Of a stretch of 64,000 bases of DNA, positions 18,270 to 28,700 are shown in pieces. The stretch is from NCBI GenBank assembly GCA_001600355.1, contig BCJU01000002.1:3410001-3474000 (forward strand). Reading direction: 5' to 3'. Numbering within the stretch: position 1 is the stretch's first letter; each line of letters starts with the position of its first letter. Origin of the DNA: Meira nashicola (lineage: Eukaryota; Basidiomycota; Exobasidiomycetes; Exobasidiales; Brachybasidiaceae). The notes under the pieces were generated by a model that saw only the letters and a list, made by a program, of their open reading frames with translations, had not been told where the DNA came from and ran no database searches. The position numbers were made by a program, and so were the translations under genes.

Positions 18270-20846
18270 TCATTTCTGACCACCCGCCCCTTGGCCTAAA
18301 AGCGCCATAAGATGCGCTGCTCCTTGATTATCAGTATGATCGGAAACAGGACTACTATTTTGCCAATTATCCATTCCACCGTTGTTATTTCCTCCAAATT
18401 GCATTGGTGATTGTGCTTGAGGAGGAGGAGGACCTGGACGACCGCCTTGCATATGCATACCTCCTTGAGGGAACATGTGCGGCGGTGGAGGATTGGAATG
18501 GAAGTGTTGGGCAATAATTTGATGTTGAACGTGAGGCGGAAGTCCCATCAGCTGTTGATGTAATTGAGGTGGAAGTGGTGGGAGCCCTGGTGGTCTCATT
18601 CCGGGTGGAAATGGTGCAAAGCCAGCTCCTGGAGGTGGCGGTGGGATTCCTCCTGCAGCATGTGGCGGAGGAGGTGGTGGTAGGTGAGGCATTCCACTCA
18701 TTCCCCCGGGCGATCGTGCTGCGCCCATCATGCGTGGGTCTATGCCAAATCCTTGGGGAGGTCCATATAAAGGTTGTTGACCACGCCATCCCGGAGGCGG
18801 TGGTGGTGGACCGCTTTGTGATTCATGGTGCCTATCACCATTGTTGACATTGTCATGTCTGTTGATTTGTGGCGAGCCCATGCTTGCGTTGTCCGATCGG
18901 TACAATTGTGAAGCAGAGCCATGACTAGGCGAGCCATGTTGACCTACATTATTACCGCCCAAATTAAGACCTGGCGGAGCGGAGGATTGTCCTTGGCGAT
19001 CATCTTGCTCAGATTGGTTTCTGTGCGAATTTTGATCATGAGTAGGTGTGCCGCCTCCGTTTAATAATGCCATGATCTTTTGCATACCTTGTACGTCTGC
19101 ATCGCTATGATCGCGTCGCAATCCGGGAGGAGGTTGATGAGAGGCGGATGGTGATTGTTCATTTTGTTGTTGATATTGTTGTTGTTGTTGCTGCTGCTGT
19201 TGCTGTTGTCGTCCTACTGTCATGCTTCGGAACAAATCAGCCATGCTCACTGAAGAGCCTGTCGCGGCGGCAGGTGATTCGGGATTCGCTTCAACAGTTT
19301 GATTCTGAGGTTTGGGTGATGGTTGTGCTTGTTGTTGTTCAGAAGAATTGCTTGAACCCATGGTTGATTTCATTGCTTCCATTTGCTTTTGTTGTGCAGC
19401 AAGCGCTGAAGCTTGAGGCTTTCCGTCAAAGAAACGAGCAAATCGACTGGTACGACCTGGTAGTCCCGGTGGATCAACGCTGACATCTCCAGCAGAAGAT
19501 GAAGTGCTAAGATCTGCCTCTTGTTGCTTAGCTTGTGCTCTTTGCTTGGCTGAAGATGCAAAATTATCGAAAAGAGCTGCTTGTGATCTATCGCCGGCGT
19601 TTGAACTGCCCGTGCTTGAATCTTCTGCCCGTGCTAATCCGGGCGGTGGACCTGGGGAAAGACCTGCAGTGAGACTATTACTGGAATGATCTTTTTCATT
19701 GCTACTACCACTTATGCCAAACTCTCGTTCACGCATCCTACGTTCCTTCTCTCGCATTCGCACTTTGAAAGCTTGAATGCTGTCCATACCCGAAACATCC
19801 ACGTCATCCACATTGATATCCTCGTGTTCATCAAATCGATCTTTTTGACCTCCCAAACTGTCTTGGCCATCTCCATCTGTGCCCATCCAAGCAGGTTCAG
19901 CATCATCTGCCATCCATGATGGAAATGCAGTTTTACGACCGCCAACTTCTCTTTCTTTTGTTAATCGATTTGGTCCAAGCCTGCCTAGACCAGCACTATT
20001 AGGAGCTGACGTTCCCTTTCTCCAGTCAGCGGCTGCGTCAGCAGCATGATGGCGGTTTCTACGATCAGCCTCGGGTGAACGAGGTACACTTTCCCATTCT
20101 TCATCTTCATCTTCGCCTTGAGCACCAATCTGTCTTCTTCTACCGCTTCCAAGCTCCGTACCAGTATTTCCCATTCTCTGACGAGCACGTTCTTCCATCG
20201 GCGAATGAGGTGGTCCATCACGATCACGACCGAATTTTCCCATCACTCCAAATCTACGATCGTTTCCAGGGCTCTCAGGTCCATATCCGCCTGGTGATGC
20301 GCCGGAAAGATCCCTTCCGGCCGGTCTGAATGCGCCCGATGATGAAACTTGACCAAATGGATTCTTGCCTGACTGAGCAAGCTTTCTGGGATCCACATTT
20401 TTTCCTGCAGGATCAGATGCTGATGGAAACGCAGAACCGTATTCCGGCTTTCTACCAAATCGTTCTCCTCTCCTTCCTCCAGGATGGCCTGCGAATTCGC
20501 CTCCATTACCTTCTTCAGTCAGACCTGCATTCATACCAGCACCCGTTCCTTTTTCACTGCGACCATACTTTTCCGATTTCGCAAAGCTTCCCATAGGTGC
20601 ATGTTGACCGTGATGTTGAAATCTGGGATGATAAGGTTCCCAATCACCATACCACTGATTCAGATCAGGCATGTCATATGGAGGTTGAACCAATGGACTT
20701 TTACTTAAAGCCAACAAAAATGTCCTGGAATATGTTTTTGAACTTCTTTCATTTTGTAATTGTGTTTCTTCTGTTTTTGTCGATTTCGTTCCAAGCTCAT
20801 TTTGCGGATGCCCTAATCCTGGGGGAGGACCTATGACTGTGGCCAT
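18270..20846 (-). CDS. Disordered eIF4E-binding-type protein with PPG-hydrophobic motifs
   Basis: 858 residues, intron-free, almost wholly low complexity (Pro, Gln, Gly, Ser, Met). Near the N terminus residues 39-45 read YSRTFLL, a perfect Y-x4-L-hydrophobic eIF4E-binding motif, placed as in 4E-T and other 4E-binding proteins. The sequence also has at least eight PPG-hydrophobic motifs (PPGL six times, including residues 8-11, plus PPGW and PPGM), the ligand class of Smy2/GIGYF-type GYF domains. A basic charged helix (AFKVRMREKERRMRERE) occupies the middle and Gln tracts and poly-Pro-Gly the C-terminal half. A role in translational repression or P-body mRNA control is inferred from these motifs; sequence similarity to a named fungal protein is not something I can confirm. 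Confidence 0.6.
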   Translation of the reverse strand: MATVIGPPPGLGHPQNELGTKSTKTEETQLQNERSSKTYSRTFLLALSKSPLVQPPYDMPDLNQWYGDWEPYHPRFQHHGQHAPMGSFAKSEKYGRSEKGTGAGMNAGLTEEGNGGEFAGHPGGRRGERFGRKPEYGSAFPSASDPAGKNVDPRKLAQSGKNPFGQVSSSGAFRPAGRDLSGASPGGYGPESPGNDRRFGVMGKFGRDRDGPPHSPMEERARQRMGNTGTELGSGRRRQIGAQGEDEDEEWESVPRSPEADRRNRHHAADAAADWRKGTSAPNSAGLGRLGPNRLTKEREVGGRKTAFPSWMADDAEPAWMGTDGDGQDSLGGQKDRFDEHEDINVDDVDVSGMDSIQAFKVRMREKERRMREREFGISGSSNEKDHSSNSLTAGLSPGPPPGLARAEDSSTGSSNAGDRSQAALFDNFASSAKQRAQAKQQEADLSTSSSAGDVSVDPPGLPGRTSRFARFFDGKPQASALAAQQKQMEAMKSTMGSSNSSEQQQAQPSPKPQNQTVEANPESPAAATGSSVSMADLFRSMTVGRQQQQQQQQQQQYQQQNEQSPSASHQPPPGLRRDHSDADVQGMQKIMALLNGGGTPTHDQNSHRNQSEQDDRQGQSSAPPGLNLGGNNVGQHGSPSHGSASQLYRSDNASMGSPQINRHDNVNNGDRHHESQSGPPPPPPGWRGQQPLYGPPQGFGIDPRMMGAARSPGGMSGMPHLPPPPPPHAAGGIPPPPPGAGFAPFPPGMRPPGLPPLPPQLHQQLMGLPPHVQHQIIAQHFHSNPPPPHMFPQGGMHMQGGRPGPPPPQAQSPMQFGGNNNGGMDNWQNSSPVSDHTDNQGAAHLMALLGQGAGGQK
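19164..19208 (-). repeat. Polyglutamine tract (Q11-Y-Q3)
   Basis: Mixed CAA/CAG codons give eleven glutamines, one tyrosine and three more glutamines inside the eIF4E-binding-type protein. Confidence 0.9.
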
Positions 20847-21423
20847 GGCCTGATTCCCTCTTTAATGCGGATGCGGATGTTGAATAGTAAAAGACGCCAA
20901 ATCGATCCTTATCAGATAAAAGAAAGAAGCCAAATTAGATTTTCTTTGTTGACTTCCCAATAACCTTGCTTTACACAAATGATTGCAATGACCGAGGCTA
21001 ACAACGAAGAGTAGCGACAGCAACAATTAAAAGCGGCTAATAAAGTCCACATTCATTTCTGTCAAGGCGTTCTTTGTTTCGTGCACGTGCATTTCAGCGC
21101 AATCAGAAAGTTGTCTGTAGAATATTATATAAGGACTGTCTTAATTCTATAGCGCAGCGCACGCAGGTGTCCGCGTATACTTATTTGGGAAAGCAAGGCG
21201 TCGGCAGCTGCTCAACAGATTCTATGTGCATATACCATACTTGCATTTGGTGCTCAGCATGTTTACGATAGTGCCTTAATTTTGAACGGGCCATTTTATG
21301 CTGACCAATTTAGCTTTGAGCTGTTCTTATCAAGAATGACTATTGGTACAGTGTAAACGCTTCTACTCGTTCTTGCAACATGAGCAATAACTATTTTCCC
21401 AACTACATCCATCACCACTACAT
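20847..21423. other. Divergent spacer, eIF4E-binding protein / zinc-cluster regulator
   Basis: 577 bases. It contains a GC patch AGCGCAGCGCACGCAGG (21151-21167) about 260 bp upstream of the regulator. An open frame at 21074-21271 has no protein-like features. Confidence 0.5.
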
Positions 21424-23961
21424 ATGTCAGCTGCAATTTCAACCGTACCCGCCGAGCCGGCAAAACGAAAGAGACGTCGATTGATCGTTGCATGTTTGGA
21501 ATGTCATCGAAGGAGAGTAAAGTGTGATCGAGGCGAACCGTGTAATGCTTGCATAAGACACGGTGTTGGTGATTCTTGCAGTTATGAGCCTATGACAAAC
21601 ACAAAAGAAGCAAAAGAGGGACCTTCAAATAGCACTGAAGCGGGAATTACTACAGATTCTGCTGCGAATAACTTCTTCAATTTTGGAGCAGAGAATGGGC
21701 AATCATATGAAGATCTGCAACAAACATCAAATTGGTTCACTCAACCGTGGCAAAATGTGAGCACCTCAAACACGACGACATCGTCCATCAGTGCACCTTC
21801 GCCTCATCGTGTTTCGGCATTACGATCAAGTCATGACGGTAGCTCAAAGAGTTCTCCCAACGCGGCAGACGATCCTTCGCCTGCTTCTTCTTCAAGCAGT
21901 TATCAACGTATTGAGAATGCGTCTTTGATAGGTTCCTTGCGACAACCTCAACGTGAACAGCCTCGAGCTTCGACTACGAATTCCACAAGTAATACTAGCC
22001 CTGCTCAGAAAGACGGGTCAAGCTACGCATACACGAGGGATGATGCTATTAGGATTCGTAAAGCATGTGCTCATTGGCCTCCGATGAGTCGGATTCCAAA
22101 CTTGGTGAGATTCTATTTTGCAGAATTGAATTGTTTCTATAATATCATGGATGAAGATTACGTCAATGCTTTCGTTGCTCGCCGTGTTTTGCCGCTTTTG
22201 GATTGCAAAAGTGACGATGAATTTTATTATCGAATTCGACCTGGCGATGCCACTAAGCTAGCCCTTACCGCAACGATGATAATTAATTCTGCACTCAGAT
22301 GTAGTGCTGGCTTGCTTGCGCTCTGGTTCACATCCCGTGCGCCTAAAGGTCGAATCAGTGATGATGCATACACGGCAGAAGCAAGAGATACAATTTCCGC
22401 GCATATCAGAGCATCAATCAAGACATTGCTTACTGAATGCATGCAATTAGATGGACCATCTTATGATAAAGTACGAGCGACGATTTGTTGGATGGAAACG
22501 CTGAAAAGTGAAGGTTCTTTGGCAGGACCTGAAGCAGTAATTTGGTTTCCTCGATTAACAAATGTAGCAGAAGAGATAGACCTTTTCAATGAACCGCCAA
22601 AAGAAGTTAGAGAAACTGAAAGGGAAATGCACAGGTGGATGTTCGTAGACTTTATCGCATGCAATTGGTTTGGTGCAACAATTTATGGTGAACATTTGCG
22701 TGTCCCTGCTGAGAAGCTGCAAACTGAATTCCCACAAAAGTTCAAGAGACGGGAACAAGAAGTGAAAATGCTTCGATTCAAGATGGGAAAGGTATTTGGT
22801 GATCTAGGTCAAGTGACTAAAAATGGTACGACAGATTGGCGAAAGGTGGACGACATTGATGAGGAAGTTCAAGAATATTTACGGACGATACCCGATGATC
22901 TCAAGCCAGAAACAGCTTCTGGTAATTTGAATGCATTTAAGCCATCTTTATTGCAAAATCATGCTTCAGAATCAAAAGCTTTCCGTTTACAAAAGCACTT
23001 ACTTGGCATCTTTTACAACTTTTTGCGAGGTTTAACGCACAGGACCAGATTCTTCCCTCATCCAGATATTCCAGAAGAACGTGTACAACATTCCCGCGGC
23101 ATTTGTGTAGAATCAGCAAAGAACATCCTTTGGCTACAGCAAGAAAATCGGGCTGAATCATTTTCGGATGCATGGGTTCGAGGATTTCACTATGTGTACA
23201 TCACTTTAGAGCATGCCGTTGTGCTCATTTTGGCAGCATTAACAACGCTTGGCGATGCGGAAACTGAACAACAAGCAAAGATGCATGACCCTCGCGGTTC
23301 GAAGGATTGGGATGGTGGATCATTACAAGAGGCAGTAATAAAGGCACGTTCTTTACTTGAATGGAGTCAACGAGCTGCCGATATTTTATCTGGTTTGCCT
23401 ATGGATGTTTCAACGAATATTCAAGCAAGTCAATTTTTGAACAGATTACAATCAAAAGCAAATAATCTTGTTGATTGGTATGAATCTTATACTAAATCAT
23501 CCACCGGACCAAGATTGGCAATATTCAGTGCTGCAACGGCGACAAAACACCTTCTTTCCGATTCTGATGGCAAAATATTACCGATTCCGATTTTGCATGG
23601 AAATATTGAGATGAAAAATGATGAAATCTCTTCAAAAGGAAAGCAAGTTGAAGTTCTACCACAGAAAGTATCAAACCAAAGCATGCAAGACCCAATGCTC
23701 TTTGTGGGATCACAAACATTGATGGGCAATATTACTTCTCAAAGTGATCATCAGATACAATCTTCTTCCAATCAATTTACTCCATCGCAAATGCTTCACT
23801 TTGATAATAATTCAATGAGTGATTTGGTGTATATGGGTGGTTTGGATAGTGCAAGCTTTTCTTTGCCCAGAAAGGATGCAGAAGATCCTTTGAGCATGTT
23901 TGACTCTGCACCTCCTTTGGAAGAACAAATTGATGTTTGGTTAGCACTGCTGCAGCAATGA
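21424..23961 (+). CDS. Zn2Cys6 transcription factor with fungal-specific TF domain
   Basis: 845 residues. The zinc cluster sits near the N terminus: C24-x2-C27-x6-C34-x5-C40-x2-C43-x8-C52, preceded by a basic AKRKRRR patch, so DNA binding to CGG-type half sites is expected. Residues 60-190 are Ser/Thr rich. From about 210 the helical fungal-specific regulatory domain follows (RFYFAELNCFYNIMDEDYVN; RWMFVDFIACNWFGATIYGE; LQKHLLGIFYNFLRGLTHR), ending in a disordered Met/Gln-rich tail. The pathway it controls is unknown. It lies 254 bp upstream of, and on the same strand as, an epoxide hydrolase gene. Confidence 0.92.
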   Translation: MSAAISTVPAEPAKRKRRRLIVACLECHRRRVKCDRGEPCNACIRHGVGDSCSYEPMTNTKEAKEGPSNSTEAGITTDSAANNFFNFGAENGQSYEDLQQTSNWFTQPWQNVSTSNTTTSSISAPSPHRVSALRSSHDGSSKSSPNAADDPSPASSSSSYQRIENASLIGSLRQPQREQPRASTTNSTSNTSPAQKDGSSYAYTRDDAIRIRKACAHWPPMSRIPNLVRFYFAELNCFYNIMDEDYVNAFVARRVLPLLDCKSDDEFYYRIRPGDATKLALTATMIINSALRCSAGLLALWFTSRAPKGRISDDAYTAEARDTISAHIRASIKTLLTECMQLDGPSYDKVRATICWMETLKSEGSLAGPEAVIWFPRLTNVAEEIDLFNEPPKEVRETEREMHRWMFVDFIACNWFGATIYGEHLRVPAEKLQTEFPQKFKRREQEVKMLRFKMGKVFGDLGQVTKNGTTDWRKVDDIDEEVQEYLRTIPDDLKPETASGNLNAFKPSLLQNHASESKAFRLQKHLLGIFYNFLRGLTHRTRFFPHPDIPEERVQHSRGICVESAKNILWLQQENRAESFSDAWVRGFHYVYITLEHAVVLILAALTTLGDAETEQQAKMHDPRGSKDWDGGSLQEAVIKARSLLEWSQRAADILSGLPMDVSTNIQASQFLNRLQSKANNLVDWYESYTKSSTGPRLAIFSAATATKHLLSDSDGKILPIPILHGNIEMKNDEISSKGKQVEVLPQKVSNQSMQDPMLFVGSQTLMGNITSQSDHQIQSSSNQFTPSQMLHFDNNSMSDLVYMGGLDSASFSLPRKDAEDPLSMFDSAPPLEEQIDVWLALLQQ

Positions 23962-24215
23962 AGAAGTTATTTTGTAACAACAAAGGATGTATTCTTATTA
24001 ATCCGTCATTGTATATATTTTATGATTATTTTATTGTATCTGGAAGCGAGCTGAGTTATGCGGGTGTCAATGTGCTCCGTGTGTTTGATACATTAGCGTC
24101 TGATTGCATGCAGTGTGCTGCGTGCGCTTTACCTCGGCTTCGGACTTGGAGAAAGAGCCGGTTATTGATTTTGCGGGGAACGTGATTGAGAACCATCATC
24201 ATATTCTCATACAAA

Positions 24216-25737
24216 ATGGCACAAAGAAACGCAAACAAGGCAGATTTTACACCATTACCGCATGGCCAAGTCAAACCTTTCAAAGTTGAATTTGAAACAA
24301 AAGATTTAGATGAATTACGACAAAAGCTTGATTGGGTTCGATGGGGACCGGAATCTTTATTGTACGAAGAAGAAGCAAAGAAGAATCCAGGTCTACTTCC
24401 AACACAAGAATTACTGAAAAGTTTAGTTGAAAAATGGAAATTATCAAATTTCCAAAAGATGCAAGAAACAATAAATAAACAACCGAATTTTTTAGTAGAA
24501 ATTGATTGGTGTAAACCTTTACATTTCATTCATAAAAAGAGTTCAAGAAAAGATGCCATTCCACTTTTACTCATTCATGGTTGGCCAGGATCATTTTTTG
24601 AATTTTATTTTACTATTGATAAACTTTGTGAACCGGAAAATGAACAAGATCAAGCTTTTCACGTCGTTATTCCTTCTTTACCCGGTTATGCATGGTCAAA
24701 AGGTCCTCCAACGAAAGCACAAGGTGTAGGTGACGTTGATGGTTATTCACGTATTTTGGATACACTCATGATGGATGTTTTGGGTTATGAAGCTTATGCT
24801 TCTCAAGGTGGTGATTGGGGCTCAGTCCATGCTAGATGCTTGGGTGCCAAATTTGCACGACCGGATGGCAAGACTGGTTGTAGAGGTGAGTAAAGAAAGG
24901 TGTTTGCTTACTTGTGTCTTTCATTTTAGACTTAAGATGTTCGTTCTCTTCTTACCACAGCCGTTCATTTGAACTTTTCACCAATTGTACCGCAATGGGT
25001 TTGGGCAGTAAAAGCATTACCAGAATGGATTGTATCTGCTGCAAGGGAACGTTTGCCGGGCGAAATTGGAGCAAATGTTCGAAAGCTTGACGGATTTTAC
25101 AATAGTATGGCATATTATTGGATTCAACAACATAGACCACAACAATTAGCAACAGGATTGATTGATTCTCCAGTAGGCCTTTTAAGTTGGCTCTCATTCT
25201 TCTGGGGATTACAAATAGGTACAACACCTTCATTCTCTGAAGAAAGTATGCTAACAATTTGCACTGTTTACTTTATAACACGGTGAGTATTCAAGATTTC
25301 TTTGATGAACGTTATCCTGAATTTTCTTATTTTTTATTTCATACAGCTCGATCGGAACATCCTTTTTGCCTTATCATACAAACAACTTCTTACCTTCTAT
25401 TCATGGCGATTCTGCATACAAAATCAGTCAAGCAACATTAGGATATTCTGATTATCCAAAAGAGATTACAAACACTTCTCAAGCATGGTTAAAAGGAACG
25501 GGAAATTTACGTTTTTATGCAAAAGCACCAAAAGGTGGTCATTTTGCCGCTTTAGAAGTTCCGGATATTTTCGTTAATCATTTACGTACAGCTTTTGCCA
25601 ATCATGATGACGCAAAAGCTAAAGCTTTAAATAAAGATAAATCTCGATTGGAATCACTTGATATTCATTCAGCGCATATCACTGGTTCCCTTTGGCCATC
25701 CCATTTACGTTCGCAACAAGGATCGAGTCGTCTATAA
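24216..25737 (+). CDS. Epoxide hydrolase, alpha/beta-hydrolase fold (spliced)
   Basis: Three exons, 24216-24885, 24961-25282 and 25347-25737, with introns of 75 and 64 nt (both GTGAGT donors, CAG acceptors), give 460 residues. The N-terminal lid segment (FKVEFETKDLDELRQKLDWV, then W-rich KWKLSNFQ) is the epoxide hydrolase N-terminal domain of microsomal-type enzymes. The oxyanion motif HGWPGSFFEF, the nucleophile Asp in QGGDWGS and the catalytic His in KGGHFAALE are all present; the cap tyrosine candidates lie in exon 2. It hydrolyses epoxides to vicinal diols; natural substrates (lipid, terpene or xenobiotic epoxides) cannot be told. I see no signal anchor at the N terminus, unlike mammalian mEH. 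ATG 24216 is chosen because the frame upstream opens only at TTG. Confidence 0.92.
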
Positions 25738-25799
25738 TGCATCCGTTCATATGTGAATCAAAAATAGTATGTTACAGTATATTGTATTGCATTGCATGA

Positions 25800-28700
25800 T
25801 CAAGTTGCAGATTGTTTAGTTGGTGTCTTTTGTACATCTGACCAAATCCAATCTCCAAAATTAATTTCAGAATTTGTAGAAACAGGTTGATTAGGTGATT
25901 GTTGTTGTCCTGCTGTTTTCTTACGCGGAGAAATTCGAAGGAAATTACCATCAATTTCAATTTTGTGAGGTGATGTCAAAATATTCTTCACATCAGCCAA
26001 GACATGAGAATCCGTCGTATTCTTTGAAGAAGAAGTTCCTGTCTCTACCGTAGTTGGTGCTGAAGGTCCAGCATTAGCAGCAATGCCAGCCGCACCTGCT
26101 TGATTAAAAAATCCTAATTCTTTAGCATAATCGAAACTTTTGAAAAGTTCAATGTGTGCAAGATTGTTTTCTGTTGTCGGAGCATTTGAAGTGTTATCCT
26201 TTGTTGTTGTTTGTTCAACTCCAGCAGGTTTTTGAACTGGAGGAGCAGCTGGCAAATTAATTCCTGAAGCAGCTAATAATCCATATGGATCTTCAAACAT
26301 TTCCATCAAAGCTGCTAAACTATCTCCATCAGTCATGTCGATCACCATTTCGCCATTTTCTCCCGTTGTTACTTCCTCTTCGTCATCATCATCATCCTCT
26401 TCTTCATCGTTTGGAGAAGGATTAGAGGCTTCAGAAGGTGATGCATCTTCTACTGTGGCAGGTAAAGGCTTCCTCTTTTGTACAGGAGGTGCTAAAGAAG
26501 TCAATGGAGAACCTTTCTTCTCTTCTTGAGTAGCGGAAGTCACATTTAGGCTAGGTACACTAGAATTTGCACCGTCTGCTTGCTTTGCTGTGACTGAGCC
26601 GGTTTCAATCGATTCAGAAGTTATTTTCATCGCTTTAATCGGTGATGGCGTCGGCATTCGCAGAGCCCAAGAAGAAGGGCTATTCCATAACATTTGTGAT
26701 GGACTTCCATTGCTGACTACGTTCCATGCTTTTTCTGGACTTGTTGTAGGGAATAGCTCTGGAATGGTGGTATTTGGTTGCCATTCTGTTGGATTACCTC
26801 CAAGGTCAACATTATTACCCAAATCACTTGGAGTACTACTAAAAAGACCATTAGCTGTCGGAGTTGATCGCATTTCTGCATTCTTCTTTTTCTTATCCAA
26901 TCGTATACTTCTGCCTAATGTAGGACTTCCAGGTCCTTCATCGTCATCAATATGATCTTCATCGTCTTGATCTAATCCTGAAACATTAATAGCTGTGTAT
27001 CCTGCAAAAGGTTCATTATCAAACGAACTCAATTCTTGCTCTTTAGAAAGTCTAGCTTGTTTTGATGACTGATTCTTCCTGGATGTAGATTGACTGCTAA
27101 TCGGACCTGCTTCTAACATTACTTCACTCGGGTTTGCCTTTCGTTTGGAGGAAAGGATACGTGTTCTTGTCGGACTAGGTGAAGTAGGACTTGTGATCGC
27201 ACTTGATACCTTCTTCTTTTGTGTTCCAACATCATCGCTCGAATTGAAAGCCCATTCGAATTGTCCAGATTTTACTCTACTTCTCGTCAAAGGACTACTA
27301 CTAGTCATTTGCATCAAAATATCAGGATCCAAAACGGAAGAATGATGGAAATTTTCAACATTATGCTTGTGAGATGGCAATCGAGATGGACTTGTAAGGT
27401 TTGTTGCATAAGGATTAATACCACCATGAACGCCAGCAGGCTTTTTACGTGGACTTCTTCGTGTAGCACTATTTGCAATTCCGAACAAAGCTTTCCAATC
27501 CGTATCTGCTTCATCCATCACAGTTTGAAATGCAGTAGCGGGACTTGACATCATCAGATGTGCTGGTGCACCATACCGTACTCGACTAACGCTCATCGGT
27601 GTTTTATTTTGATGGCTTAAAGATCTTCCGGGTGTAGAATGAGGCATTTGTTGATGATGATGCATCATTTGATTTGGAGCATATGGTATTGCAAACGATG
27701 GATGTTGCATTGGAGGAAGTTGATTAGCATGACCAGGACGTACGGGACTAGAAGAAGACAAGATTGCTTGCAAAGCATCAGCCACAGCTGATTCACTCGT
27801 CAAATCGACTTGTGGCATTGGATCAGTCGCAGGCGCATTATGACGAATTCCTTTTGAGCCATTCTGATTACTCTCTTTGCCATTCATCATTTCTTCTTTT
27901 ATAGCTGCTGCTGCTGCTTTGGCGGATTCCGTGTTACGCTGTCTACCAAGACCAAAACCAGTCTTTCTTCCTGGCGGTCTTCCAACACGTCGATTCGTAG
28001 GATTTTCCAAAATACTTCTCTTACTTCGCCAATTTCCATCTTGATCCATGACTAAATCTCTTAAACGAGCCTTTTCAAAATTCTCAACGAACTTTCTTTC
28101 TTGCGGCTGACCTTTCTTTGATTCTTCTTTATCGCTATGACTCATTTTACGTTTTTTGGTCTTTTTCTGATTTGGCTCAATTACCTCTTCATCTTGGTTC
28201 TCTTTCGATGTCTTTTCGCGAGTTTTACCCTTTTCAGTATCATCAGTCATCCTTTTGGAATCAATAGCACATGCTTCGCTCAACGTTCGAGAGAATGCCG
28301 AAGAATTTCGTTTAGCAACCTTGACTGCTTTTTGCTTGTTCTTCTCTTCACTATCTTCTTCCGAAGAGGCACTGCTGGTATTCTGACTTGTGATCCGTTT
28401 CAACTTTTCCAATCGTTTAGCTTCATGTTCTTTGAAAACAAATTCCGGTCTTGAAATGCCCTTGTAACGTGTAAAGTACGTTCCACATGCATTACAAGAT
28501 CTGAAACTTTTGATACCGTTGTAAACACAAATCGAAGAATTATAAAATCTTACGTGAGATTCGTCAGGTATGTGCAGGTACCGCCAATACAATTCCCCTC
28601 TTAAACCGCAATTATAACATTGTTCATCCTTCGATCTTCTTCCTGTAATCTTGGGTACATCGGCTCTTGTAGATCTAGCCAAGTGATTGCCATCTGCATT

